From: Blastocystis sp. Blastoise
Taxonomy: Eukaryota > Sar > Bigyra > Opalinata > Blastocystidae
NCBI GenBank assembly: GCA_039096225.1
Contig: JBBPEB010000013.1
Span: forward strand, 1,018,001 to 1,082,000
Direction of reading: 5' to 3'
DNA length: 64,000 bases
In this document: positions 13,789-25,461 of the stretch, piece after piece
How the letters are laid out: every line of letters begins with the position of its first letter
How positions within the stretch are numbered: the first letter of the stretch is position 1
Notes under the pieces: model-generated
What the model saw: only the letters and a program-made list of their open reading frames with translations
Database searches by the model: none
What the model was told of the DNA's origin: nothing
Position numbers and translations under genes: made by a program

Positions 13789-14057
13789 TTCGTGAAGATA
13801 TAAGTGCTGCTTCTGAAGAGATTTCTTCATCAAGAGAAGAGTTAGAGAGAGCAGAGAGAGATGAAAGTATAGTTCATCAATTATATCAAGATACTCTATC
13901 TAATGTGTTAAATACTTTTGAAGATAATGAGATCAAAAGACTTAATGTATTGAGAAAATGTATTTTAGATGATGCTCTTGCTAGAAAAGAAGCTTATATG
14001 GTATATATCATTCTATAATAATAGTTTTATTATATTTTATAATATTTTATAATAGCT

Positions 14058-14090
<33 letters not shown>

Positions 14091-14343
14091 ATTTACAACT
14101 TAGTGATACAGCTTTGAAGACTGCATGTATTGTAGAACCTAAATGTGATTTAGGAGAATTGATTTTATCTCTTAAATCACAATTGATGCAACGAGAACCT
14201 AAAGTTAATACTGAAGAAACAGGTAATTCTATATATATATATATATATATTAATTCTATTTCCTATCTTTCTATATATACTATTACTTTTCTCTAGCAGA
14301 AGCTTTTGGTTTCTCTCTTGATCCAACAGATCCATTTAATTAA
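12897..14343 (+). CDS. F-BAR (FCH) domain protein with C-terminal DPF motif
   Basis: I chose the ATG at 12897 (MDTLSFQSDLADAYDLVLSK); the frame is open upstream, but the extension is AT-rich and unlike F-BAR sequence. The N-terminus matches the FCH pattern: F...L..A...L, then a hinge (GKATCKDLLAFYEARAYAEE) and the second helix with FVAALKKI. Long amphipathic helices continue (REHERYAKTLRDDIIPTMEN, then MEVNEKKAQK, EWKKAETAASKARAKH, EISSSREELERAERDES). This is the crescent dimer that binds and curves membranes, as in FCHo, PSTPIP and syndapin proteins. The protein ends SLDPTDPFN; DPF is a known clathrin-adaptor (AP-2 appendage) or EH-type binding motif, so a role in endocytosis is likely. There is no SH3 or mu-homology domain. 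The third intron (about 13480-13788) is expanded by tandem repeats and (TA)n. Stop TAA 14341-14343. Confidence 0.8.
13490..13788 (+). repeat. Tandem 31-bp repeats plus long (TA)n in an intron of the F-BAR gene
   Basis: From about 13503 there are repeats built on ttgttaatatgtatatttat, and from 13572 about four copies of a roughly 31-base unit (ttgttaatatatttattttt plus ataattttata). They are followed at 13706-13786 by about 40 TA units ending in the acceptor TATAG. Confidence 0.9.
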
Positions 14344-15077
14344 TAGATATATCCTTATAATGTACTATTTTCCTTTCTTAGTACATTTTCCCTCCTATTT
14401 TCTATCCTTATGTCTTCAATTTGTTAGCATTATATCTTATATTATAAAATTTTATTATATATATTATTAATAGAGTAGATTCATTTATTTATATTTCTAA
14501 ATATTGTTTGGCTTATTTATTTATCGGAAAACTTATATATAAACTATATTTTATAACATTTTTAAAAACCTTGAAAAGAATAACACTATATATATTAAAT
14601 GAAACTTTTGTTTATTCTGGCATCTCTTTATTTTATTAATTTATCTACACATAAAAATGAAATTAAGGCTTATGTACATTTTCTTTTCTTTGTATATATA
14701 TAAGAATCACCTTAAATTCATAAACCATATAAATTTGTTTTAGATGTGTTGTGAATATATATAAAGTATACCAATCAACAAGAAATATCTTATGGAATGC
14801 CAATAAATATATACTTATATAACATTATTCAATATAAACAATGTACTATGAAGTGTTAACACAAGAATAACTGCTTATAAAAGAATATAGAGTGTCTCTA
14901 GTACTCTGAAAACAAACTGAAAATATTTGTGTGAAAGAAATTAAATTTATTCGAGTTCTACGAATAAAACCACGGTTTATCGTCTTCTTTCAGGCAATAG
15001 ATGAGTTTTATTAATAAGAATTAGAAATATAGATATTGTTTTTAAATTATATAAATCTTTCATTCATTTATAGAAGA
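14344..15077. other. Intergenic region upstream of Parkin-like gene
   Basis: No gene seen. It contains CTGAAAA at 14906-14912 and 14917-14923, and AATTTATTCGA at about 14944-14954; the same pair of elements precedes eIF6. Confidence 0.55.
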
Positions 15078-16421
15078 ATGTCTAGCTTAACGTTACATAT
15101 AAGTAAAGTACCTGGAAATGTAACCACAACTATTACTGCTGAGTTGTCTGATGATGTCTCAGTTATTCGTGGTATTCTTGCAAATAATCAAAATGTAGAA
15201 CCAAGTCAAATTGTTATTATTTGTAATGGTGTTAACTTAAAGGATGGATATACTGTAAAAGATTATGATCTTGGAATAAAATCGAATTTGCGTTATGTTG
15301 TTAGGACAGGTCCTAAGCCAAAACCTGAAGCTCCTGGTAATAAGATCAATTTATCCTTCTTTCTTTATGAAGGTCATAATTACAATTTAACAGTTCCTTT
15401 ACATATTTATTGGGGTGAAGTAAAGAAGATGCTAGAAGTATTTATAAAATGATTATTTTATCAAAATAGAATGAATTATATAAAATTATTTTTTTATTCA
15501 TAGGAAAAGACTAAGATGCCTGCAAGTGAACTTCGTTTAATTCATGCTCAAGCAGAATTAATGGATGATGTTCGTGTTATTGAATCTAATGTCATGGATG
15601 CTTCTAAAATTTTCTGTGTCTTAAAACCTGTATGTTTTTCTTTTTTTGTTTTTTTTTTTATTTAATTTTTTTTTGTTTAATTTTATTTAATTTTTTTTTG
15701 TTTAATTTTATTTAACTTTTTTTATTAATTAATATAGTTAACTAAAAATTAATGTTATCAATATATTATATACATATATCGCTTATTTTTTTTAAAGTGT
15801 TATGAGATATTATATATCATTATAATTATCTATAGAATACTTCTTCTCATTTAGATAAGGTTATTGATGAGAATTCTTTAAAGTGTACCTGCAGATATTG
15901 TGAAACTCAAGGTGCTAAATTAGCTGTTCGTCCTTTCTGTTCTTCTTGCAAAGGTGAATGTGTTCTTTATGATGCTCCTGGCCTAGTTATTGGTACCACA
16001 AAATGGAGAGACTTACTTTCCTTACGAGGGGTCTGTATTAACGAAGGATGCAAAAACTTTAATAACTCTCAAAATGTATGTATATTCTACATATTTTTTT
16101 ATTATATATGTTTTATATTATATATATATATATATATATGTTTTATATTATAAATATTTATATATTATATATTTTTTATTATATATAATATCATTTTATA
16201 GTTATCCTTTGGTATTATGTGTGAAGATTGCCCTACTGCTATTCATGTATTAAGAAAGGTATTTTCTATACATTATATGATATATATATATATTTAAAAC
16301 TATTATTTTATTTTCTATATAGAGACTTGCTACTATTGAAGCAGGATCTACAGAAGATACTTTATTAAAATCCTTAAATGATTTATATAGTTATGCTCAT
16401 TTGAATGGTGCTTTAGAATAA
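15078..16421 (+). CDS. Parkin-like protein: two ubiquitin-like domains plus RING0, no RBR module
   Basis: Five exons join in phase to give about 295 residues. The start at 15078 gives MSSLTLHISKVPGN. Residues about 4-75 form a ubiquitin-like domain (PSQIVIICNGVNLKDGYTVK matches the ubiquitin beta-3 to beta-5 region). Residues about 88-162 form a second one (INLSFFLYEGHNYNLTVP, then ASELRLIHAQAELMDD). Next comes a zinc domain with the spacing of the Parkin RING0/unique Parkin domain: CTCRYC, PFCSSC, the tryptophan in TTKWRDLLSLRG, GVCINEGC and MCEDCP. Human Parkin has YCKGPC, QCSTC, CWDDV, GECQSPHC and CGAH in the same order, so all eight zinc ligands have a counterpart, with the last His replaced by Cys. 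A 45-residue helical tail follows and stops at TAA 16419-16421. The RING1-IBR-RING2 module is absent, so it cannot transfer ubiquitin as Parkin does. It may be an adaptor or phospho-ubiquitin reader; this is inference. Confidence 0.75.
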
Positions 16422-17084
16422 AATATCTCTTTTTTTTATTCTTTTCATCAATTTCCTTCTTTTTATCAATAATTATTCACTTTTTTTTTGCTTCTATTTA
16501 TATATATAATTCTATACAATTCATTTCATTTACTTATAGTTCTACTCTTGTTTTCTATGATTCTTACAGTTCATAATTATGCTTTGTTCATTTTTTAAAC
16601 TTAAGCTTGTTTTCATATATATATATTGAATCATTTCCATGGATAATCATTTCAATACACTAACATTTATACATAGAAAATATTCATTTATATAAATATA
16701 ATAAAAAAAAACATGATTAATAGGAATAATCACTCCATTGATACTATATTATATTAGAATTATAATTTTTAAAAGATAATGAAACAAGTTCATATGATTA
16801 TTCTAATTTATGTTCTTGTAATTCGTTATCACAAAATAAAAGAAAGAATTCATTCAATATTCTGAATATATGAAAACTGTCTGAAAACCAAAGAATGAAC
16901 TGAATTTATTCGATTCTTATTTTTCAATAATCATGATAATCTACGAGAAAAGTACTTGATTTTGATATTTTGCATTGATTCTTTTCTTACAATATTTTAG
17001 AATTTTTGTAGGTTGATTTTCTTAGAAAACACCAGTATTCAGTATTTTATTAAAAAGTTTATAATATAATATTAATAATACAAA
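16422..17084. other. Intergenic region; promoter of eIF6
   Basis: T-rich 3' flank, then an A-rich region. TGAAAA at 16871, CTGAAAA at 16881-16887 and AATTTATTCGA at about 16913-16923 lie 160-215 bases before the eIF6 ATG. No gene seen. Confidence 0.55.
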
Positions 17085-18099
17085 ATGGCTATTCGTATAT
17101 ATTATAAACATGCCGTATCTATATGTATATAGGTGTTCAATATGAAGGAAGTAACGATATTGGTGTTTTTTCGAAATTAACCAATTCTTATTGTCTTGTC
17201 TGTCAAGCTGGAAGTGAAAACTTCTATGGTGCTTTTGAAGCTGAACTTGCTGACCATATACCTGTTGTACATACATCTATCGCTGGTTGTAAATTTGTTG
17301 GTCGTGTTGTTGCTGGTATTCTTTTCATTATATTCATCTCTATATGACTATTTATTAATATAGGTAACAAAAATGGTTTATTAGTACCTAATTCTACAAC
17401 AGGTATTTTATTAAAAGTTCTCATTTTATGAACAATATATATATATATAGATAATGAGTTACGTCATCTTAGAAATGCTTTACCAGATAATGTAGTTGTT
17501 CAAAGAATTGATGAAAGACTGTCTTCATTAGGTAATTTAATTGCTTGTAATGATCATGTCGCTTTATTACATACTGATCTTGATAAAGTATTTTTTTTAA
17601 ATATAATAGATTATTCATTTTTTTTTATATATATATTTTATTCAATGAAATTAATAAATTATTCATTATAATATAAATATATAATTTCATAAAATACTAA
17701 TAATTTGATTAATGTATATAAAATATACTATAAGAAACTGAAGAAATTATTAGTGATGTTTTAGGTGTTGAATGTTTCAGACAATCTGTTGCAGGAAATG
17801 CTTTAGTTGGTAGTTATTGTGTCTTTACTAATCAAGGAGGTCTTGTCCATCCTAATACTTCTGTTGCTGAAAAAGAAGAATTAGCTTCTTTATTACAAGT
17901 TCCTCTTGTTCCTGGTACTGTCAATAGAGGTAGTGATGTTATTGGAGCTGGTCTCGTTGCTAATGATTGGACTGCTTTCTGTGGTTTTGATACTACTGCT
18001 ACTGAAATCTCCGTTATCTCTGAAATCTTTAAATTGAATGATAGTAATACTAATATGTTAGAATCTGTTAAATCTTATTTATTTGAAGCTAATGCTTAA
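17085..18099 (+). CDS. EIF6: Translation initiation factor 6 (eIF6)
   Basis: eIF6 (Tif6 in yeast) binds the 60S subunit, acts in its biogenesis and blocks premature joining with 40S. Exon 1 is only ten bases (17085-17094); splicing gives [20 protein letters not shown], the conserved N-terminus. Later exons carry [84 protein letters not shown] and the fifth repeat with [20 protein letters not shown] and [20 protein letters not shown]. The five-fold pentein repeats are complete, and the length (about 245 residues) is normal. The protein ends [13 protein letters not shown] and so lacks the extended Ser-rich tail of animal eIF6. Stop TAA at 18097-18099. Introns are short. Confidence 0.96.
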
Positions 18100-19216
18100 T
18101 TTTGATTCATTTCTATGCTATTCAGTAATATATGTTCATTTTATTTTCATTTCTTTATGTGTTTTCAATTAACCTCTACTGTATGTTATATTATTATTTG
18201 TTTGTTTTTGTTTTACAGAATATATATACCTTTTTAAAGAAATTATATATTTTCTTTAATATTCTTATTCGTTTAAAATAATAATAAATAATTGACGTAT
18301 ATATGGACCCTCAAATGACTTTTAAAATTACACTATTATTTGAATAGTTTTTATGATAAAAACATCGCTATTTCTAATTCACATCACGTTCGTTTTTAAT
18401 TTGAATGATATTTTTGAAATACTTATTCTTCTCAATATCTAACAAATATTTTATATAACTTTTAAATACAAAAATATATGAATTATGGAATTCATTCGAA
18501 TCAATTTATGCAACAAAAAATAACTAAATATATATAAATGATAAACTAAAGAAACTATTAGTTTTTTAAATAGAATTTATATATTAGACGAGCTGTTCCT
18601 ATAATGTACAGAAGAGCAATCATAAAAATGGAAATATATAATCTTAGTTATTAAATAAATGAAAATGAATAGAATAATTGTAAAATGAAAAAAAGTCAAT
18701 ATATATATAGAGACAGATGAAGACACAAAAAAATGAATCCAATAAGTAGTAGCTGATCAATAAGAAATGTAGTTGGTCGAGTTTGATGCAGTCTGATTTA
18801 AGGTAAACGATTGCAAAACACTGGCTCCTGGAAATTGTCTGGTTGGTTTTTATTGCAATTTTAAGACCAATGAAGCCAATCAATAAAAAGTTTTTCTAAC
18901 CCCTATGGTTCCTTCATTATTTTTTCTTATATAAATTCTGCAATTTTTATCGAAGAAAAACAAACGAAATGATTGGCTAATTTTCAGACTTTTTTTGATT
19001 GTAAGTGTCGTTTTTAACTTTTGAAATATGAAGAGTTTTATGTAGAATACTTGTCTTTTTACGTTTTTCTGGCTCAATTAAATCATACATTTACCATACT
19101 GAGGATTTTTTTGTGAACCACTTTACCACATCATCATTATCCAACCCGCTTTAAAGTGCTCTTTCAAATTACCCATTAGAATAACATTTTCATTTTGTTG
19201 TTTACTGTAGTATAAC
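18100..19216. other. Intergenic region, no gene seen
   Basis: About 1.1 kb between eIF6 and NF-YA. Two short - strand open frames (18644-18883, 18880-19077) have no recognisable motifs or splice continuation and are best treated as chance. The segment 18870-19200 is less AT-extreme than its surroundings and probably holds the NF-YA promoter. Confidence 0.55.
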
Positions 19217-20268
19217 ATGGAAGCGAAGGACTACTCCAATAATGCTTTTCGTATATACTAAGAAATATATATATAACTGAATCGTTAAATTAATTTCTAA
19301 TGTTTTTTACATCTAGAAGATCTTCGATCTGCTGATCAGTTCCATATAGATCCAAGAAATATGATGAATGATTCACATTCTATGACAGGACATAATCATA
19401 TGGATCCTTATAATCAAAGATATTATCCTATGTCACAAGGTACTATGAACCCTATGTCTCAAGGACGTATGCCACAACAAAATTATATTGTACCCTCAAT
19501 GGTATATTTATATAAAATAAAATAAAATTTTAAATATTTATTTTTGCCCGGTCATTTTTTTTTATTTATTTTTTTTTTTAATTTAATTTTTCATTTAATT
19601 TATAATGTAATTTATATTATTTATATAGCCATTAACTTCAGCTCCATTACTTCAATTATATCCAAGAGTACCTTTACCATCACAAATGATGGAAGAAGAA
19701 CCTATTTATGTAAATGCCAAACAATATCAACGTATTATCAAAAGAAGACAAGCTCGTTCCAAATATGCAACTGAACATGATAAATCAGATAAACGAAAGG
19801 AACCTTATATGCATAAATCACGTCACGAACATGCAAAACGAAGAGCTCGTGGTCCTGGTAATTTTTACATATTTTAAACATTTTTTTATGGGAATTTAGG
19901 TGGGAGATTCTTAAGTAAAAAGGAAATCAAAGAGAAAGAAAAGGTATGATTTATTTAAATAATAGTATTCAATTATAAATACGAAAAAGTTAGTATATTT
20001 TATATATTGATATTCTTTATAGAATGGTGAGTTAGCATTTGATACTTCTCTTGATACTGATGAAAAGGACGATAAGAAGCAAATGTCTGGAACTGATGAT
20101 ATGTCGAATACTAATTCTGTTAGTGAAAATAGTGAAACAGGACTTAGTAATGCTATTAATTCACCTAATAATGGAACAAATACATCACAAAATAATAATA
20201 CGTTTCAATTTTTTAATACTCAAAATGTTGTTAATAAACCTGATCAATCTGCTGAAATAGATGTATAA
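19217..20268 (+). CDS. NFYA: CCAAT-binding factor subunit NF-YA (HAP2)
   Basis: NF-YA joins the NF-YB/NF-YC histone-fold dimer and provides the sequence-specific contact with CCAAT boxes. Exon 1 (19217 on) gives MEAKDYSNNAF, followed by a Met/Gln/Asn-rich region (PMSQGTMNPMSQGRMPQQNY). The conserved core begins at about 19688: EEEPIYVNAKQYQRIIKRRQ (helix A1, subunit interaction), then a linker, then HKSRHEHAKRRARGPGGRF (helix A2, DNA contact, with the invariant RH.HA and GGRF). The linker between the two helices is ARSKYATEHDKSDKRKEPYM, of near-usual length. The C-terminal tail is Ser/Asn-rich. Stop TAA 20266-20268. All DNA-contact residues I can judge are present, so it should be functional. 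Confidence 0.95.
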
Positions 20269-20648
20269 TAGAATATTCTGTAGCTTATCTTCTTCTTTTT
20301 TTTAATTTATTATAGCTCTTATTGGAGGTTCTTGTATATTAATAATTTGTGTATATAACTTTTGCAAACTTCTTATTCCTTGTTTTTATTTCTTTTTTTC
20401 TTGTTCTTCGATGTTATTATTTCTATGTTTATTTTTTTTTTTGGAATTCTTTTTAAAAATATTCAACTAGATTATTTTCATTATTATGATTTATAATAGT
20501 CACTGTTAGTATATTTATAGTTTTTTTCTTTTGTAATAAATTTGTGTTTGTTTCTTTTTATATATAAATAAGACTTTTTAAAACAATACTTTATAATTTT
20601 AAAAATGACAACTAGTAAAAAAAAATAATCAAATATTAATTTTGTGTT
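20269..20648. other. Convergent intergenic region
   Basis: T-rich on the left and A-rich on the right, as expected for facing 3' ends of NF-YA (+) and the UPF0598 gene (-). No gene seen. Confidence 0.6.
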
Positions 20649-21044
20649 TTACTTTCTTGCTTCTAAAATAATTTCTTCTATACCTAATCCTTCTAATTCA
20701 TGTTTATGTTTATTCCATTCAATATAGTAACCACATTTCGTATTTTCACTCTTTGATTCTTTTATCTAGAACAATATTTATAATAATAAATAAATATGAT
20801 TAAAATAATAATAAAAATAATAATAAAAATGATAATAATATTATAATAATTTAAATAGATCTATAGTATCATTCTTATAACATACATATTTCTTTAATGT
20901 TTCTTGTATAGCAGGACTAAATACTCCAACACCTCCAATATAAGATCCTACAAGAGGATAATATATATTTTCTATAAATATAAAATATATATATATATTA
21001 TAAATAGAAATTTTTCGTTATTATTATATTCTACACTTGTAATA

Positions 21045-21084
<40 letters not shown>

Positions 21085-21764
21085 ATAGAAATTTTTCGTT
21101 ATTATTATATTCTACACTTGTAATATATATATATATATATATACTATTTGCTAAACAGATAGCCAAGTTTTTAGGTTTAAATTCACAAGTTAATGATTTT
21201 GCATATGTTAATGTATCAGAACCAATCGTATGAAATACAATAGGTCTATCTTCACTCTATATAAAAATATAAATTACATAGCACATAATACATATATATG
21301 TAGTCTAATATTACAATAAATATAAATATGAAAATCATGTATATAATAAAAGAATAATAAGAATATAATAGAAGACTAAAATTAACCATTATTTACCTTT
21401 GCAAAGAAAAAATCATTACCACGCTTACAAACATATGGATAATCAGTATTGATTTTCATATTATTTCTTCTTAAAAACGTAAAGAAAGTATCACAAAAAT
21501 CTGTATTATTTATTTTATCACTTATTCCAAGCTTTGTATCATAAATCTCTGAAACTTTGCCCTAGAAAGCATAATAGCGGCAATTATTTCTTTGTAACTT
21601 ACATATTTATCAATAGAAACAAAGTAGTTTCCTTTTTGGGCATTTTCAATAAAGAAATCTGGGTTCGAAACTGTTTCAATAGATCTTCCTAATATCTTTA
21701 TTGATATAGGAGATCCTTTCATTAGTTTGACAGATAAACGCGATAAAGTTGTAATAGAATTCAT
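20649..21764 (-). CDS. UPF0598 (C8orf82-like) protein, probably mitochondrial
   Basis: Five exons. The start at 21764 gives MNSITTLSRLSVKLMKGSPI, a basic and hydroxylated N-terminus that could be a mitochondrial presequence. The family signature follows: NYFVSIDKYGKVSEIYD, NTDFCDTFFTFLRRNNMKI, then DYPYVCKRGNDFFFAKSEDR leading to PIVFHTI, LTYAKSLTCEFKPKNLAI, IYYPLVGSYIGGVGVF, and the tail IEWNKHKHELEGLGIEEIIL; stop TAA 20651-20649. These match human C8orf82 in order (YFYYVD, FFSRLRPN, FPFLSPCGRERNFLRCEDRP, VPFEPA, GRLYHPAPERAGGVGLV, VRWQGRRLAL). The biochemical role of the family is unknown. An intron (about 20970-21140) contains a direct duplication and (TA)n tracts. Confidence 0.82.
20998..21129. 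repeat. Direct duplication of about 48 bases in an intron
   Basis: The block attataaatagaaatttttc followed by gttattattatattctacac and ttgtaata occurs at about 20998-21046 and again at about 21079-21127, separated by a (TA)n tract. I see no mismatch between the copies. Confidence 0.9.
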
Positions 21765-21924
21765 TGCAATAAACGATTAAAATAGAATAAAAAGAAAAAG
21801 AAGAAAACCAAAACGTTATTTTTCAGATCTACTCAATTCTTAACTGAAAATAATTTATTCAATGTTTGACGACTCATTTTATAAAAATTAAAAGAGTAGA
21901 TTTTGTCGTGGTTATTCATAAAGA

Positions 21925-24743
21925 ATGAGCGATATCACTGTATTTAATACTTACTCATATATATATATAATATTTAGTTGCCAGTAAGTGATATTATTTC
22001 AAAACAACTCTATATGATCTGTCAATTGTTGTTAACTCAATCTGAAGTTTCGGATACTGTTGAATTATTAGATATTGCAATCATCTTACCAGATTTCTTA
22101 AGGCGAATAAAAAAATATTCATCAAATGTATTGTTTTATTTCCAAAATAAAAGAATATATTATTATTAAGTATCAATATTTTTATTATAGAAATGTAACA
22201 GTTGTCAGAAACTATGTAATTCTTGCAAATATAAAATATATTCAGATAATTTTTCTTGATTCTTCCTTGTGTACGAAATGTAAGAAAGAGTTTAGGTATA
22301 TTTGTCATTTTAATGATAGTCAATATCCTATTTGTAATAGTCCAATGTTTATTATTGGTGAATTGAATCGTTTTTCTCCTTATCCTTGTCTTCTTCTTTG
22401 GAAATACCTTTTTCGTTTCTTAGAACAAAAAGTATTTTATAATTAATATTAAGTAGTTGTTGATATTGAATGTTATCCTTGGATATATGTTATTTATCTA
22501 CTATAGGCATCTAGTAACGGTGGTTCTATTCGTTTTATTCGTCGTGTTATAAAGAATGATTACAGTCATCGAGAATGGGGTATCTACACATTAGTTCAAT
22601 ATTATCTGAAACGAGTAAGTATAATGTTAATATTTTTAATATTCATTAATTTTATATTTGTATTAATCTATTTGAATAATTCGAATTTTGATTAAATGAA
22701 TTTTTGTGTTATGTTAATATTATTATGTTTATTATTATTATTATTATGTTTATTATTATTATTATTATGTTTATTATTATGTTTATCAATATTATTATAT
22801 ATAGAACGATATAGTTGTTGCTATTGATTCTTTAAATCAGCATTTATTTAGTCGTGGACATTCACATCAATTCTTTTTATATTTAAAAGTATATAAGAAT
22901 TTCTATATTATACTTTATTTCTTCTTTATATATATATATAATTATATCTTAGTGATCAATTTCATTATATATATATATATCTTAGTAATCAATTTCATCA
23001 TTTTTGTTTTTTGTATGTTTTATTCTATTATATATAGGGATTATTATCTTTGACTCTCTCTCAATCGGTTCATGATAAGTATATTGTTTATATATATATA
23101 TTATGTGTTAAATAGTCGAAAGTCTATCTATTTTGCGGATGTATGTCGTAGTTTTTATGCTCAGCCCTTAACCCTTGATGATGCTTGTTCTTATGATTCT
23201 CTACCTCCTTCTCTTTATCTTCATCCTCTATTACTTACTTCCTTTATATATACTCTCTATATCGATGTATCTATCATTCAATTATACTATTCCATATACA
23301 TCTTTATATCTATTCCTTTGTCTTTAAAATAAAATCAATTTATTTCTTTTTGTCTTATAAATCTCATATTTTAAATATTTATAGTTTCTATCTATAATAT
23401 TTATTAATATATCTTTAGAATCCTCAAATCGCTCTTAAAGTTCTGTCTCTATTGATCTCTAAAAAAGACAATTATATACCTGGATTTCCTAATGAATTAT
23501 CCATTTCAGAAGATACGTATACTAAGGAAACACTCATTCAACTCTATTTCTCTATCTATATCAAAGATAAAGAACAAATCTCTAGCTATATTTATGATAT
23601 CATTCATGTATATTCATTTATGATATATTCATTTTTATATCATTATTATTTTTTTTATATTTAATTATTTTTATATTTAATTGTTATTTATTTATTATTT
23701 TTATATTTTATTATTATATATTTAATTATTATTATATTTTATTATTATATATTTAATTATCATATATTTAATTATTATATATTTAATTATTATATTTAAT
23801 TATTATATTTAATTATTATATTTAATTATTATATTTAATTATTATATTTAATTATTATATATTTAATTATTATATACTTAACTATTGACAGTATATTTGT
23901 ATATTACTTCTATCAATTCTGTATACCTATCATTATATATAATATAAAGTGTTTCTGTCATCATAATCCTTTATCCCCACGGGGGTATGCTATTCTCTTA
24001 GCGGAAGTCGATTCAGATCTTCGAGGTAAACAACTTGTTCATATCTTGTCATATCTTTGTGACCGATTCGAATATTTCATGGATCAAGTATATATATATA
24101 TATATATAGATATATATATATATATATTCTATTTATATATCTATAACTTTATTGTATACTAATAATATTATATTAAAGGGATTTGATAATGAAATCCTTC
24201 CTCCTTTAATTCATGTACTTCAATTACTTTTAACAGAACCAAATGGAGAACAATGTATATAATAATAATAATAATATACTTATATTTTTAAATCTTTTAT
24301 TATTATTATTATTATTCCTAACATCTTTTTACAAGCTTCATATTTATATATATATAATTTATTTATATTGTGTACTTTATATTCTATATTATACTTTTAA
24401 TACTTTATTTATTATACTATACTCAATTATATTATATGATTCTAGTTATTCATGAAGAATTCAAAAGACATCAGTGGTGGGGATATTATCTCTATACAGT
24501 ATATTTATCTATATATATATATTCATGTATATTCTTCTTCTTATTTCTTAGGATTATTATCCTTCTACATCTCTCTATAAACAATGTGCTTTATATTTAT
24601 CAAAATATATATCTCCATCATATTATTCAACTCTACACTTCAAAGAAGGACAGGAACAACAGGAAATTATTCTGTGGAAACAATCATTAAAAGAAGACAA
24701 CGATCTATTTCTTTGGGATTATAAATATTATCATGCTTTCTAA
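21925..24743 (+). CDS. Unknown helical multi-exon protein
   Basis: ATG at 21925 (MSDIT), spliced to LPVSDIISKQLYMICQLLLT and ELLDIAIILPDFLRRIKK. Later exons carry NSPMFIIGELNRFSPYPCLL, GGSIRFIRRVIKNDYSHREW, DIVVAIDSLNQHLFSRGHSH, GLLSLTLSQSVHDK, FADVCRSFYAQPLTLDDACS, NPQIALKVLSLLISKKDNYI, HNPLSPRGYAILLAEVDSDL, GFDNEILPPLIHVLQLLLTE and LHFKEGQEQQEIILWKQSLK. The protein ends FLWDYKYYHAF, TAA 24741-24743. The predicted helices in pairs suggest an ARM/HEAT-type solenoid, but no repeat consensus is clear. The exon near 22190-22430 has two alternative frames, one of which contains paired cysteines (CTKCKKE); I prefer that one but its junction is not certain. I do not recognise the family. Introns include tandem (TTATTATTATTATG)n near 22720-22790 and ttaattattatat repeats at 23680-23880. 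Confidence 0.55.
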
Positions 24744-25461
24744 ATAACAAAAATTATTTTTTTTTTTATTTTATATATTATTACAGCTTTTCAAATTTTT
24801 TTTCTCATTTTTATCTTTTCTATTTTTTTTATAATCATTATAATATAGATTTTTTCATCATTTGATTTTTCTTTTCTTTCTTTTCTATTTTCTTCTTCTT
24901 CTATTCATCATCAAAGTTACACAATTTCATTCTTTAAATAAATTTTCTTATTTTTATTTTTATTGATTATCACTATCATTGTTATTATTATATTTTTTTA
25001 CCATAAATTATTTTACTTTCCTTTTTGTTTATTACTATAGTTAATCATTAAATATTTATTTTTATTTCAATTCTATCCTAATTTTTGAGATAGTTTATAA
25101 ATGTTATGTCAAACCATGTCTTATATGTCATTCTACACAATTTGCGTATTTTTATAATATCAGAAACGAAAAAAGAATACAATAATCTACTTCACACTTT
25201 TGAATTAACGATTTTATTATTAAGACATTTTAGTAATCTATTATTATTCATCTTTAAAGCATCTAAGCATTTAAATAATTTTATTTCGATCAATAAAATG
25301 AAACAAAACAATTTAACTTTTCCCCACAATTATAAGACATTTTTTGTTATTTCTTTTTCATTCAATTGTAGGAGTCATTTTAATATAGATTTGATTGTTT
25401 TAACAATCCTCTATATATCCCTTGTTAACAGCCATATATATTATTTAAAAGACACAACAAA
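24744..25461. other. Intergenic region before uL1m
   Basis: T-rich 3' flank followed by the presumed promoter. A + open frame at 25106-25468 overlaps the uL1m start but has no family features and unsuitable composition, so I do not call it. Confidence 0.6.

Noticed and set aside
18644-19077. Two - strand frames between eIF6 and NF-YA
   Set aside because: Short, no motifs and no splice continuation; probably chance.
22720-23880. CRISPR-like array of regular repeats
   Set aside because: The units are simple AT microsatellites without unique spacers, inside introns.
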